From NCBI GenBank assembly GCA_031082315.1, contig JAVHLC010000010.1, positions 56,718 to 120,717 of the forward strand: a stretch of 64,000 bases of DNA, read 5' to 3'. Made by a program: the position numbers and the translations under genes. Position 1 is the first letter of the stretch. Each line of letters begins with the position of its first letter. The notes under the pieces are model-generated. The model saw only the letters and a list, made by a program, of their open reading frames with translations. It was not told the DNA's origin and did no database searches. Below are positions 42,295 to 51,856 of this stretch, one piece after another. This stretch comes from Thermodesulfobacteriota bacterium. GTDB lineage: Bacteria > Desulfobacterota > QYQD01.

Positions 42295-43525
42295 GCGCCA
42301 GATACCTTCTCAATCCATCCAGGGCGGTCTCTGCCGCTACCTTTTGAATCATCTCACGCGTGCCCCGGAACAAAAAATGATGAGCTACCGTATTTCCGGG
42401 AACGGCCAGGCCGATATAGACTGTCCCCACCGGTTTTTCCGGTGTACCACCAGTAGGGCCGGCAATGCCGGTTACCGAAAGACCGATATCGGTGCGGCTT
42501 TTCTCTTTAACTCCGCGCGCCATCTGTTCAGCCACCTCGGCGCTGACTGCGCCAAAGGCAGTAAGCGTCTCTTCAGAGACATGGAGAAGTTCCACCTTTG
42601 AGAGGTTACTGTAGGTGATAACCCCTCGCTCGAAATAATCCGAGCTTCCAGGTATTTTGGTCAGGCGGTGTCCAAGCAGCCCGCCCGTACACGATTCCGC
42701 CACAGAGAGACTAAGCTTCCTGGCCCTTAAAAAGTCCCCCACTACTTTCTCCAGCGTATCGTCCCCATAGCCAAAGATATGCGGATACAATCTCGCTTCC
42801 AGTTCTGCCTTGGCCCTGGAAAGGATAGCCTCAGTCTCACCCAGGGGTTCACTACTGAAAGTCAAGGTCACGTGGACTTCAGGAAAATCGGGATAATAAC
42901 CGATTTTAAGCCTGGGATAAATCTCTTCCAGATCCGCACAGCGGGCATTTATCTCTGACTCGACCAGCCCGAAGGTCTTTATGACTTCCTGCCTGGTAAC
43001 CACAGAGGGCCTCCATTTGGTTGCCAGGTACGGCAAGACCTTGCGGTCCAGGAGGTCCTTCATCTGATCGGGAACCCCGGGCAGAAAAAAAAGAGTTTTC
43101 CCCTCGTGCTCCAGAAAATAACCGGCCGCTTTGCCTATTTCATCCAGTAGGGTGGCCCCTTCAGGCAGCCAGGCCAGCTTAAGGTATTCTTCACACGGTT
43201 TCTCCCCTTTGGCCTGGAAGTATTTTTCGATTCGCTCTCTGATCTCATTGTGAAATACAAGCCTGCGGCCAAGGATGCGGGAAGTTACTTCCGTGGTCAG
43301 ATCATCACTGGTAGGCCCCAGCCCGCCCGTAACTATCACAAAGTCGGCCTTCTGCATGGCCTGAGTGAGCCCCTCTTCTATAGATTCCGGCTGGTCTCCC
43401 ACGATGCTCATCTTCCTTATAACATAACCCGCCTCAAAAAACCGCCTGGCCGCAAATAGGCTGGTAGTATTTGGGACCCGTCCCACCAATAATTCATCGC
43501 CGATGGCTATAATCTCACCTTTCAT
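42269..43525 (-). CDS. cinA: CinA family protein (competence/damage inducible, NMN deamidase domain)
   Basis: 418 residues. The N-terminal MoaB/MPT-like domain (AIGDELLVGRVPNTTSLFAA, VIVTGGLGPTSDDLTTEVTS) is followed by the CinA C-terminal deamidase (SLSVAESCTGGLLGHRLTKI, GLSVTGIAGPTGGTPEKPVG). It acts in NAD salvage or ADP-ribose pyrophosphate hydrolysis. It is part of the recA operon by position. Confidence 0.95.
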   Translation of the reverse strand: MKGEIIAIGDELLVGRVPNTTSLFAARRFFEAGYVIRKMSIVGDQPESIEEGLTQAMQKADFVIVTGGLGPTSDDLTTEVTSRILGRRLVFHNEIRERIEKYFQAKGEKPCEEYLKLAWLPEGATLLDEIGKAAGYFLEHEGKTLFFLPGVPDQMKDLLDRKVLPYLATKWRPSVVTRQEVIKTFGLVESEINARCADLEEIYPRLKIGYYPDFPEVHVTLTFSSEPLGETEAILSRAKAELEARLYPHIFGYGDDTLEKVVGDFLRARKLSLSVAESCTGGLLGHRLTKIPGSSDYFERGVITYSNLSKVELLHVSEETLTAFGAVSAEVAEQMARGVKEKSRTDIGLSVTGIAGPTGGTPEKPVGTVYIGLAVPGNTVAHHFLFRGTREMIQKVAAETALDGLRRYLAHDTLVFGS

Positions 43526-43564
43526 GGATTATCCCTATAATGCCAATTTTGGTAGCCGCAGCCT

Positions 43565-44020
43565 TTAGGCCGCGGTGATGTAGAGGATAAGGCGTAAAAT
43601 CAAGTTGGCATATATGCCTGCGACAATGTCGTCAGCCACTATACCGTAACCTCCGGGTAATACTCCCTCAAGCGTTTTAGCAGGAAATATCTTGGTAATA
43701 TCAAAGAAACGAAAAAGTAAGAACCCAACCACAACCGCCCAACCGGTTGGAGGAATTTGCGTAAGAGTTACCGCCATCCCGGCAATTTCGTCAATTACTA
43801 TGGAAGAGTCGTCTTTTTGTCCGGTTATGATCTCTGCCTGATGAGCGACTATGACTGCCAGAAAAATCAGCACGATAAGGCCGGGGAGATAGAAGAGCAG
43901 CGAATATCGCGCCAGCAAATAATGAAATAATACCCCCCACAGGCTGCCCCACGTCCCCGGGGCCAGAGGTAACCGTCCGAAATAGGCCCCTGTGGCCAAA
44001 AAGAGTATCAAACTACGCAA
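43565..44020 (-). CDS. pgpA: Phosphatidylglycerophosphatase A
   Basis: 151 residues, four membrane helices. FGRLPLAPGTWGSLWGVLFH and DDSSIVIDEIAGMAVTL carry the family's acidic residues; FRFFDITKIFPAKTLE follows. It dephosphorylates PGP to phosphatidylglycerol. Located upstream of cinA on the same strand by 39 bases. Confidence 0.94.
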   Translation of the reverse strand: MRSLILFLATGAYFGRLPLAPGTWGSLWGVLFHYLLARYSLLFYLPGLIVLIFLAVIVAHQAEIITGQKDDSSIVIDEIAGMAVTLTQIPPTGWAVVVGFLLFRFFDITKIFPAKTLEGVLPGGYGIVADDIVAGIYANLILRLILYITAA

Positions 44021-44048
44021 GACTTAATTATCCTTTTGAGAATATCTT

Positions 44049-44212
44049 TTAGTTTTCATCCGGGAACCCAAGGATTCCGGATGGAGCAATCAGCACTCAG
44101 CCATCAGCGTTCAGCTTAATGTGATGTTTGTCTTAGATTTTTGCTGACAGCTAATCGCTGATCGCTGAAAGCGTGAAGCCGGAAACAGTAGTTTCCGGAT
44201 GAACATTAATTA
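44049..44212 (+). repeat. Family A repeat, copy 5
   Basis: Near-consensus copy: left TTAGTTTTCATCCGGGAACC, core CATCAGCGTTCAGCTTAATG, right GTTTCCGGATGAACATTAAT. Its end overlaps the stop of larC. Confidence 0.9.
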
Positions 44213-45436
44213 ATCAGCCTGCTCTCCAGCACCGGCCAGGGCGATCTTCTGATATACATATTTGAGGGGGACATTGTATTCGTTGGCTATTTTTCGGCAT
44301 TCTTCATACTCAGGATAAACAATCCGCCGTCCATCCGTTCCCCTCGCTATCTTTACCTTTACCAGACCCCACTCCGTCCTGACCTGGCCCACAGTGCGTT
44401 CTACAGCAAAACGCCGGGCTTCGTAATAGCGCAGCCCCAGGGTGGTGGTCTCACGCAATATGATCTCCATAAGCAGGTTTTTTACTGCCTCGGGACTTAT
44501 CACCCGCAGCAGCGTCCCCGGCCGGTTTTTCTTCATTTGTATGGGAGATAAAGAGACGTCTAACGCCCCGGCCTCAAACAATTTGTCCATCAGGTGGTCA
44601 TAAAACTCGGGGTTCATGTCGTCGATATGCGACTCTATGACCGCGACCGGCCTTGATTCGGGGATCGCCAAAGGATGCCCGGAGACCAGGCGCAGGAGAT
44701 TTGGTATTTCTGACAGTTCAGATGTGCCCGCACCGTAACCCGCCTTATCGATGCGCATGGCCGGCATCTGCCCGAAATCTTTAGCCAGGGTAGTGACAAT
44801 AGCTGCTCCCGTAGGAGTTACAAGCTCTACCTGGCTATCCACCGGATATGTAGGCGCTCCCTTAAGGAGGGCCAGGGTGGCCGGGGCGGGTAGCGGCAAG
44901 CGGCCGTGGCTGGAGGTTATCCAGCCTCTGGACATAGGAAGGGGCGAGCAATAGAATTCTTTTATCCCAAAGTAATTAAAACCGATAGCCGCCCCTACGA
45001 TATCAACTATGGTATCGACACCGCCTATCTCATGGAAGTGGACCCTGGCCAGCGGCGTGTTATGGACACGGGCCTCGGCCCCGGCGAGGCGTTTAAATAT
45101 ATCCAGGCTTATTTTTTTCACCGGCGCATCAAGGAGGCTCTCCGATATGAGCTCCCGGATATCAACAAACCGGCGCTCCGGGGGCGTCTTTTCCCTTACA
45201 TCTACCTCAAAAAATATGCTGCTGATGGGGTATCTTTTAGAACGCTGGGCGCGGCAATGATATCCTTTTAAGGAGAGCTTCTTCAGCTCGCCCCTCAGTT
45301 TTTCCAGGGGCAATCCCAGGTCCAGAAGCGCCCCCACCACCATATTGCCGCTTATGCCCCCAAGGCAGTCGAAGTACAGTATAGAATCGCGGGTGTATCC
45401 TGGTATTTTATTTTTTTGTATCCGTGTTTTTTGCAT
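44210..45436 (-). CDS. larC: Nickel-pincer cofactor biosynthesis protein LarC (DUF111)
   Basis: 408 residues. ILYFDCLGGISGNMVVGALL, ARVHFHEIGGVDTIVDIVGA, SHGRLPLPAPATLALLKGAP and VESHIDDMNPEFYDHLMDKL are conserved LarC motifs. LarC inserts nickel into the pyridinium bisthiocarboxylate cofactor of lactate racemase-type enzymes. larB and larE are not in the window. Its 5' end overlaps the TVP38 gene by 29 bases. Confidence 0.94.
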   Translation of the reverse strand: MQKTRIQKNKIPGYTRDSILYFDCLGGISGNMVVGALLDLGLPLEKLRGELKKLSLKGYHCRAQRSKRYPISSIFFEVDVREKTPPERRFVDIRELISESLLDAPVKKISLDIFKRLAGAEARVHNTPLARVHFHEIGGVDTIVDIVGAAIGFNYFGIKEFYCSPLPMSRGWITSSHGRLPLPAPATLALLKGAPTYPVDSQVELVTPTGAAIVTTLAKDFGQMPAMRIDKAGYGAGTSELSEIPNLLRLVSGHPLAIPESRPVAVIESHIDDMNPEFYDHLMDKLFEAGALDVSLSPIQMKKNRPGTLLRVISPEAVKNLLMEIILRETTTLGLRYYEARRFAVERTVGQVRTEWGLVKVKIARGTDGRRIVYPEYEECRKIANEYNVPLKYVYQKIALAGAGEQAD

Positions 45437-46139
45437 GAAGCCCCTGGACCAGTCTGTAGATTTTCTCTCTGGCCATGTATGAAAAGATAACGGCAGCCAG
45501 AGCTATCCCAAGCAGGATAAAAAAACCGACATACTCTTTATCAAAGACCTTGCTCCCCTGGAGGGCAAACATCAGCGTGCCGGGTATGCGGCCAACCGCA
45601 GCGATGACGAGAAAGACACTGGTAGGCATGAGACTAAGCCCCAGGAGATAACATAGAGAGTCCTTGGGAACCCCCGGCAGCAAAAAAAGGATAAAGGCTA
45701 TAATAACGCCCTGGTGCTCGACTATGAAGTTGAACTTATTGTAGATCTTTGTCTGGCCTAAGCGGCGGGTTACATAGGGCGTAAATATTCTGGAGATACT
45801 AAAGGCCAACCATGAACCCAAGGTTAATCCAACAGTCGAATAGATAAATCCTTTAACCGCACCAAAGAGGTATCCGGCGATAAATCCACCAGTGGCCTCC
45901 CCCGGAATCGGGGAGATTACCACCTGCATTATCTGGAGGCCGATAAAGGCCAGGGGCGCCAGCGAGCCGAAAGAAGCCACAAAATCCCGGATCTTTTCCC
46001 GGTCAGAAAGCAGGGCGCTGAATTTGTCATATCCAATAGTTGATAAAGAATTATGGAGCAGTACCAGACCGAACAATGAGAGGCATAAAAGAATAATGGC
46101 CCAGAGTAATAACTTTTTGTAGAGATTGCCCTTGTCCAT
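45408..46139 (-). CDS. TVP38/TMEM64-family membrane protein
   Basis: 243 residues with a VTT (SNARE-associated) domain: QIMQVVISPIPGEATGGFIA, GTTV-like glycine run at SWLAFSISRIFTPYVTRR, FLLLPGVPKDSLCYLLGL. Six or so membrane segments. DedA-related family members act in lipid carrier recycling or membrane homeostasis. It precedes larC and overlaps it. Confidence 0.9.
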   Translation of the reverse strand: MDKGNLYKKLLLWAIILLCLSLFGLVLLHNSLSTIGYDKFSALLSDREKIRDFVASFGSLAPLAFIGLQIMQVVISPIPGEATGGFIAGYLFGAVKGFIYSTVGLTLGSWLAFSISRIFTPYVTRRLGQTKIYNKFNFIVEHQGVIIAFILFLLPGVPKDSLCYLLGLSLMPTSVFLVIAAVGRIPGTLMFALQGSKVFDKEYVGFFILLGIALAAVIFSYMAREKIYRLVQGLHAKNTDTKK

Positions 46140-46194
46140 TGTTTTTCTATACTTATTTTTAAGACTTTTGGCAAGTCAAGTATGATGAACTCGT

Positions 46195-46340
46195 AAAAAG
46201 TCAAGGTTTGGACGGCACAGTAAAAAGCTCCAGTTGCAAGGCGCGCAAATCCTGAGGAATGAGGCGTACTTGTAGCTACGCCGCAGTGACGAAGGACGCC
46301 GCGCAACGCAGCAAATGGACTTTTTACGAAGCCGTCAAGT
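46195..46340. repeat. Family E repeat (GTAAAAAGTC ... GACTTTTTAC)
   Basis: Starts CGTAAAAAGTCAAGG and ends ATGGACTTTTTACGAAGCCG, an inverted-terminal element with GTAGCTACGCCGCAGTGACG inside. Related ends are at 50460-50645 and a half copy at 52002-52022. Confidence 0.75.
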
Positions 46341-46423
46341 GTGGATAGGGTCGGCCTTTAATCTTGACTACGGTCACACCAAATGTTACCCTACGGCTAT
46401 CCATAAAAGCCAAGGTAGCCGCC

Positions 46424-48064
46424 ATGAAAAAGTTTATTATATCAATAAGTAGTCTATTTGTAATCCTGAGCTTATGCTCATCGCTTTGGGCCGGAGAACC
46501 GGCCAGGGTTGCCATTATCCCCTTCAATGTCCATGCGCCGGGTGATCTGTCCTACCTACAGGACGGCATCTTCGACATGCTGGCCAGCCGTATTGCCTGG
46601 GAGGGGAAAGTCGTGGTGCTGGAAAAGCACGCGGTTAAAGATATATACCAGAAATATACGGGCGATTTAAATGAAATATCGGCCAAAAAACTGGGCCAGG
46701 AGTTAAAGGTCGATTACATCCTTTTCGGCAGCCTTACGGTACTCGGAAATTCAAGCAGCCTGGACGCCAAAATAGTAGCCACAAATCTTAACCAGCCGGC
46801 CATGTCCGTTTATACTCAGACAAAAAGTCTGGATGAAGTCATTCCTAAAGTAGATGAATTTGCCGGGGATATAAATGCCAAGATATTTGGCCGGACTCCG
46901 GTTATCACCCGTACCGCCATCGCCCCGCCTAAGGAACAAACGACGGTTGCAGCCCATCCACAGCGGATTTTATTGTCCAGCCAGGAAGAGGAGCCTTCTT
47001 CTAATCTAAATCCGGATTTTATTCAACTTTCTGCCAAACAAAAGAAGGCCGGTTTTTGGAAGAGCCAGGAGTTTCCAGCCGTTATGAGAGGGATGCAGGT
47101 AATCGACCTGGACGGCGATGGACAGAAAGAAATAGTCTTCATCACCCAGACAGATGTCTGGATATACCGGCAAAAAGGTGAAAAACTGGACGAGGTAAAA
47201 CATATCAAGGGCAAATCCACCTATGATCAACTTTCCGTGGACGTAGGGGATATAAACGGTAACGGGACCCCTGAAATTTACGTGTCCAACCTGAGTTCCG
47301 GCAACGTGGATTCATTCGTTCTGGAATGGAACGGCTCAGATTTTGTGCGCATCGCCGAACATCTCCGCTGGTATCTCAGGATAACTAAGCTGGCAGGGGG
47401 CAACCTGACCATAGTCGGCCAGCAAAAAGATATTAATAGTCCCTTTACGTTGGCCGTTTGCGAGCTGCTATGGGTAAACAAAAAGTTACAGGCCGGAGAA
47501 CAACTTGGCCTGCCTGTAGGCGCTAACGTATTCAATTTCACGATAGCGGATATCGACGGAGACAAGACTGCAGAAACTATCATGATTGATGAACACAATA
47601 AACTCAAGGTTTATGCTGCCTCCGGTGAACTGCGCTGGAAAAGTGACGAACCCTATGGAGAAACTATTAACTTTGTTACGGTCAACCCCAACCGCACACG
47701 CTCCGACACTGAAGAAAGGATATATCTGCCCTCACGGATCACTGTGACCGATCTAAACAAAGATGGTATTGCCGACCTTATAGTAAACAGAAACCTTTCT
47801 ACCGCATCCCGACTGTTGCGAAACTTCAAAGAATATACCAGCAGCGAGATATATTTGCTCAGCTGGGACGGGCTGGGCCTGGCGGAAAGTTGGAAGACAC
47901 GCAAGATATCCGGTGGAGTCTGTGATTATCAGTTAGTAGATACCGATGGGAAAGACCATTACGAACTCTTTGTCGGTATCATAATGAGAACCGGCGTCGC
48001 ACCCCTTGTTTCCGGCAAAAGCACGATAATCAGCTACAGGCTCAACGTCAGTCAGGACGAATAG
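46424..48064 (+). CDS. Secreted FG-GAP/VCBS-repeat protein with CsgG-like N-domain
   Basis: 546 residues from MKKFIISISS, a clear signal peptide. Residues ~25-180 (ARVAIIPFNVHAPGDLSYLQ, LGQELKVDYILFGSLTVLGN) resemble CsgG/TolB-N-type lipoprotein domains that form curli-like or peptidoglycan-associated pores. The second part has FG-GAP/VCBS-like beta-propeller repeats: IDLDGDGQKEIVFITQTDVW, DVGDINGNGTPEIYVSNLSS, IADIDGDKTAETIMIDEHNK, TDLNKDGIADLIVN. Acidic DxDGDG loops probably bind calcium. It is not assigned to a pathway. Confidence 0.85.
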   Translation: MKKFIISISSLFVILSLCSSLWAGEPARVAIIPFNVHAPGDLSYLQDGIFDMLASRIAWEGKVVVLEKHAVKDIYQKYTGDLNEISAKKLGQELKVDYILFGSLTVLGNSSSLDAKIVATNLNQPAMSVYTQTKSLDEVIPKVDEFAGDINAKIFGRTPVITRTAIAPPKEQTTVAAHPQRILLSSQEEEPSSNLNPDFIQLSAKQKKAGFWKSQEFPAVMRGMQVIDLDGDGQKEIVFITQTDVWIYRQKGEKLDEVKHIKGKSTYDQLSVDVGDINGNGTPEIYVSNLSSGNVDSFVLEWNGSDFVRIAEHLRWYLRITKLAGGNLTIVGQQKDINSPFTLAVCELLWVNKKLQAGEQLGLPVGANVFNFTIADIDGDKTAETIMIDEHNKLKVYAASGELRWKSDEPYGETINFVTVNPNRTRSDTEERIYLPSRITVTDLNKDGIADLIVNRNLSTASRLLRNFKEYTSSEIYLLSWDGLGLAESWKTRKISGGVCDYQLVDTDGKDHYELFVGIIMRTGVAPLVSGKSTIISYRLNVSQDE

Positions 48065-48315
48065 CGTTTTATCAAAAGGTTAACCACAGAACACATAGCT
48101 TTCAGCGGGTAGCGTATAGCTCCAAACGTGAGGCGTCTTTCGTCTCTCGTCCCTCCCCTTACGTCTCCCCTCTCACCTTCCTTGACTGCCGACCGTTGTA
48201 ATCTGTTTTTTTGTTGACATTTTTTTGAAGTTAACGGTTAACTTACCGATGTATTCTTAGGGACATCCGGCGAAAATCTGTTCCGTATAACCAGGATACA
48301 AAAATCGATTAATTC
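48065..48315. other. Intergenic region with a putative promoter
   Basis: TTGACA at 48214-48219 is followed by GTTAACGGTTAAC (48230-48242), a near-palindrome where a -10 box would sit, so a regulated promoter for the PilZ gene is plausible. The rest is repeat-like words. Confidence 0.4.
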
Positions 48316-49026
48316 ATGGAAACCCTTGTCGGTAAAAATGCCCTGCGTTTTTTGCGCGAGATCATGTTGAGGAAAACTCAACTCAGCCTGTTTATTCCTG
48401 GCGCTGATTACACTCGTTTAACTATCATCCTTAAGCTCCCTGTAATCGGTGACCAACAATATGTGGCAATGGACTGGATAGAAGATTTTGCGGATATTAT
48501 TCTCTCTCATCCGGATCCCAAGCTTATCTTTGAATGTATTGACAGCCAAAAAATCCCGTATCGTTTTTCAACCAAGCCCTACAAGGCAGAGGACAGGGAG
48601 ATATGGGTCTATTCCCCCAAAGAAATTGTTCGTATCCAAAGACGGCGGCACTTCCGTATTGATGTCCCCTCAGGCAGTGAAGTGAGGATGTCCCCGGGAG
48701 GAGAAACCTCGGCCTTCGCCATAAAAGACATCAGTGTAAGCGGATTAGCCATCCTCGTACCCCGAAATAAGGGAAAAGAAAAATTTCTAAAGCTCGGTGA
48801 TGAACTAAAAGAGCTCAGAGTCCATCTCCTCCTGGAGGGAAAAGTTTACGGGATTGCCGTAAAGTCAGCCATAGTAAGAAGGTTGCAAGATAATATGGAG
48901 ACCAACGTGATCCAGTGCGGGTTAGAATTCACAGGTATTGATAATAAGACAGAAAATATAGTGAACGACTATATCCGCAGACTGGAACGTTTTATGCTCC
49001 GCAAGTTACGCGGGATGGAAGACTAA
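48316..49026 (+). CDS. YcgR-like PilZ-domain c-di-GMP receptor
   Basis: 236 residues. The N-terminal YcgR-like beta domain (LSLFIPGADYTRLTIILKLP) leads to the PilZ domain with IQRRRHFRIDVPSGSEVRMS (RxxxR motif) and AIKDISVSGLAILVPR (DxSxxG motif), both required for cyclic di-GMP binding. The C-terminal FTGIDNKTENIVNDYIRRLE helix is typical. It may tune motility or pilus activity. It stands alone between repeats. Confidence 0.9.
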   Translation: METLVGKNALRFLREIMLRKTQLSLFIPGADYTRLTIILKLPVIGDQQYVAMDWIEDFADIILSHPDPKLIFECIDSQKIPYRFSTKPYKAEDREIWVYSPKEIVRIQRRRHFRIDVPSGSEVRMSPGGETSAFAIKDISVSGLAILVPRNKGKEKFLKLGDELKELRVHLLLEGKVYGIAVKSAIVRRLQDNMETNVIQCGLEFTGIDNKTENIVNDYIRRLERFMLRKLRGMED

Positions 49027-49185
49027 GTGGTGTTCATCCGGAAACTACTGTTTCCGGCTTCACGCTTTCAGCGATTCCGCCTAAGGCGGATCAGTAAAAA
49101 TCTAAGACAAATAACACATTAAGCTGATTGCTGAGTGCTGATCGCTCCATCCGGAATCCTTGGGTTTCCGGATGGAAACTAAGTG
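49027..49185 (-). repeat. Family A repeat, copy 6
   Basis: Reverse orientation. GTTCATCCGGAAACTACTG opens and GGGTTTCCGGATGGAAACTA closes it. The inner GATTCCGCCTAAGGCGGATC is an extra small palindrome unique to this copy. Confidence 0.88.
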
Positions 49186-49301
49186 GTTATTGATTATTTG
49201 ATTTTTTTTGTTTATTTTTTATATGGTCAATCTTTTTCCGGGATAATCACAAGGTCTTTCCCACGGGCCTATAATTTTTCAGGAGGTAATATTAAGGAAT
49301 C

Positions 49302-50438
49302 ATGAAATCAAAGCCGTCTTCCGGTTATAGCCAGCTGTCTCAGGGGGCTAAACTTCGTAAACGTAAAATTTTGGCTGAAGCGATACGTCCCGTGGAGATA
49401 TCACCGGGTATGACCGTGGGTGACCTGCTGGGAAAAATGAGCGGGATGTCCATACAGGCACGAAATCTGGGCAATTGCGCGAGAGTTCTGTCCAGGATGT
49501 TTGAAGATCCTGACCGGCCTACGATTTTTCTGGGGCTGGCCGGCCCCCTGATCGCCGCCGGATTAAGGAATGTCATACGTGAGTTAATTGTAGGAGGTTA
49601 TATAGACGTAGTGGTGTCAACAGGGGCCATCCTCTATCAGGATATATACCAGGCCAGAGGATATAAGCATTATAAGGGAACTCCGGCGGCAGATGACCGG
49701 ATGCTCAGAGACCTTTACATAGACCGCATCTATGATACTTACGTAGATGAGGAGGCCTTCTGGAAAACCGATATGTGGTGCGGCAAGATCGCCGATGAAC
49801 TGCCACCCGGCAATTATTCCAGCCGGCAGTACATAGATTTTATCGGCTCTCATCTGGATGACGAACGCTCTATAGTTTACCAATGCCACCGCATGGGCAT
49901 ACCTATTTTTGCCCCGGCTATAAATGATTCTTCCATAGGCATCGGCCTTACTGAACACCGGCACAGATGTAAGGTGGAGTCAAGGCCGGGAGTTGCCATT
50001 GATTCTATTCAGGACAATTATGAGCTTACGCAGATTGTGGTCAGGTCAAAGAAGACGGCGGCCATCTACGTGGCCGGTGGCGTACCGAAAAACTACATCA
50101 ACGACTCCATAGTCATGAGTTATATATTCAGTCTGGAACGCGGACACTCCTATGCCATACAGGTCACCACAGCGGTTTCACATGACGGCGGTCTTTCCGG
50201 TTCAACCCTGGGTGAAGCCCAGTCCTGGGGAAAGATAAAGAAAGATGCAGACTTTGCCATGGCCTGGGTAGAACCCAGTGTCTCCTTGCCGCTGCTGGCC
50301 GCTTATGCACTGGAAAAACATCCTGCGCCGGCCAGGCCAAGGCTGGTATTTAATTGGGAAGGGGACATCCTTAAAGGATTAAATCCGGAAAAGGTTGCCC
50401 GGAAGATCAAGCAAGGCAAGCTCAAAGCTGAAAGCTGA
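49302..50438 (+). CDS. Deoxyhypusine synthase-family protein
   Basis: 378 residues. The DHS fold is seen in RPTIFLGLAGPLIAAGLRNV, VVSTGAILYQDIYQARGYKH, SSIGIGLTEHRHR, IYVAGGVPKNYINDSI (with the active-site Lys) and LSGSTLGEAQSWGKIKK. In eukaryotes and archaea this enzyme modifies eIF5A with spermidine and NAD; bacterial homologues act on polyamines (homospermidine or agmatine-type reactions) since no eIF5A substrate is known. GGAGG supports the start. It is not in an operon. Confidence 0.88.
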   Translation: MKSKPSSGYSQLSQGAKLRKRKILAEAIRPVEISPGMTVGDLLGKMSGMSIQARNLGNCARVLSRMFEDPDRPTIFLGLAGPLIAAGLRNVIRELIVGGYIDVVVSTGAILYQDIYQARGYKHYKGTPAADDRMLRDLYIDRIYDTYVDEEAFWKTDMWCGKIADELPPGNYSSRQYIDFIGSHLDDERSIVYQCHRMGIPIFAPAINDSSIGIGLTEHRHRCKVESRPGVAIDSIQDNYELTQIVVRSKKTAAIYVAGGVPKNYINDSIVMSYIFSLERGHSYAIQVTTAVSHDGGLSGSTLGEAQSWGKIKKDADFAMAWVEPSVSLPLLAAYALEKHPAPARPRLVFNWEGDILKGLNPEKVARKIKQGKLKAES

Positions 50439-50459
50439 AGGCTGGAAACTTAACCCTAA

Positions 50460-50645
50460 CGGCTTCGTAAAAAGTCAATTTCTCACGCAAAGGCGCAAAG
50501 ACCGCGAAGGAAAAATGAAAATCTGGAAATCAAGAAATCAGGGATGGAACAGTATTTCCCTTCATGAGCTCCTGAGTTCCAAATTTTATTCTTTTTGCGT
50601 CCTTGGCGGCTTTGCGTGATATTTTGGGCCTTTTACGAGTTCATC
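50460..50645. repeat. Family E related repeat
   Basis: GCTTCGTAAAAAGTCAATTT at the left and GGGCCTTTTACGAGTTCATC at the right end an element with CACGCAAAGGCGCAAAGACC and its partial reverse, GGCGGCTTTGCGTG. No gene inside. Confidence 0.6.
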
Positions 50646-50759
50646 AACTTTGCCCCTCCTGCGGCGGATCTACCGACATTTAGTCATTTGGTATTCATTT
50701 GAACCTGGGATTTTGTCATTTGAGCTTAAAAGGGTACTTCTGTCCCCATGCGGTCTGTG

Positions 50760-51542
50760 TTATTTAAGTGTCAGCGTCCTCTCGCCAAAAACCATAAACT
50801 GGGCCCACCTGATGCCGAACTTCATCAGTTCCAGTTCATCTGAACGAAGCCGGGTAACATAATCGACCGAAAGGTCAAATTCTTCCAGGAACCCTGGTGT
50901 AAAAACCATGTCCTTGAATTTATCCAGATTGTAGCAGGCCAGGGCAAAATTTCGCATCTTCTCATCGGTCAGATTTTTAATCCCGGCACGATCCCTGCTC
51001 ACAATAAGTTCCATAAAAAGATCATTCATCTCGTTATAAATTTTTATCTCTTGATCATCCAGCCACTCTTCTATAGACCATTCATTCGGCTCTTCAAACC
51101 CCAGGCAATGGTCTTCCTGGAAGATAAAATAGTTCTCTTTTTTCCGGTTGGTATCTCTGTTTTTTTCTACCAGGCGACCGAGAGGATAAGTGCGGCAGGC
51201 AGCAGGCCGGTCCGCATAGACCGTGCACCCGTCCGGCGTAACAAAAGGGCAGGTCCGCTCCTGGTCCTTGTTCATACGAAGAGTCATCACCGGGAATCCC
51301 GAGACAATACCGATATTGGTAGAGGCATATTTCCGCAGAAACTCGCCGGATGAAATGCCCAGTCTGTTTTTCAGGCGCAGTATATCATAAGGCGAGAGAA
51401 AGAGATTAAGGTCACGGCAACAATGGGTAAAACATCTTAATCCCTTGCGGCAGGCAAAGCGAAACCTCTCGCCCGGCATGAGCGGCCTGGGATCTTCTAA
51501 CTCGCCTGCTTCTCCAGTTACAACTTTGTTCAGTTCTGTCAT
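50760..51542 (-). CDS. YkgJ-family Fe-S cluster-binding-like protein
   Basis: 260 residues from MTELNKVV (an earlier ATG adds 14 residues). The eight-cysteine cluster domain reads ACRKGLRCFTHCCRDLNLFL, RTCPFVTPDGCTVYADRPAA, CRTYPLGR and HCLGFEEP. YkgJ proteins bind zinc or an iron-sulfur centre and are of unknown role. It is convergent with the deoxyhypusine synthase-like gene. Confidence 0.85.
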   Translation of the reverse strand: MTELNKVVTGEAGELEDPRPLMPGERFRFACRKGLRCFTHCCRDLNLFLSPYDILRLKNRLGISSGEFLRKYASTNIGIVSGFPVMTLRMNKDQERTCPFVTPDGCTVYADRPAACRTYPLGRLVEKNRDTNRKKENYFIFQEDHCLGFEEPNEWSIEEWLDDQEIKIYNEMNDLFMELIVSRDRAGIKNLTDEKMRNFALACYNLDKFKDMVFTPGFLEEFDLSVDYVTRLRSDELELMKFGIRWAQFMVFGERTLTLK

Positions 51543-51610
51543 GTATCTTATTTCCTTTTGTGTTAAATTTTCCGGACTGTACAAGCCGGGCGAAATATTC
51601 GAAAGACCGG

Positions 51611-51856
51611 TTATCCGTAACTTATGCTTAGCCTTTTTATCTCGTTACGCCTCGCAAGTATCTCAAAAGATATCTCAAAATTCCTCTTGCGCAGGAGATG
51701 AATTTCTTCAGTATGAATCTCACGGTGCTTAAGCTCCCTTTCCGTGAGTTCCAGTATCTTTCGGTCATTGGCCTTTCTTTCGGCCTCTAATTCTCGAACC
51801 TTTTCCTCCAAATGGGCCCTCTGCATTTCAACTTCTTTGGTTACCGTCTCTTCCAT
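51611..51856 (-). CDS. Small coiled-coil protein
   Basis: 81 residues, almost entirely a heptad coiled coil: QRAHLEEKVRELEAERKAND, RKILELTERELKHREIHTEE. No family recognised. It lies upstream of the YkgJ gene on the same strand. Confidence 0.6.
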   Translation of the reverse strand: MEETVTKEVEMQRAHLEEKVRELEAERKANDRKILELTERELKHREIHTEEIHLLRKRNFEISFEILARRNEIKRLSISYG

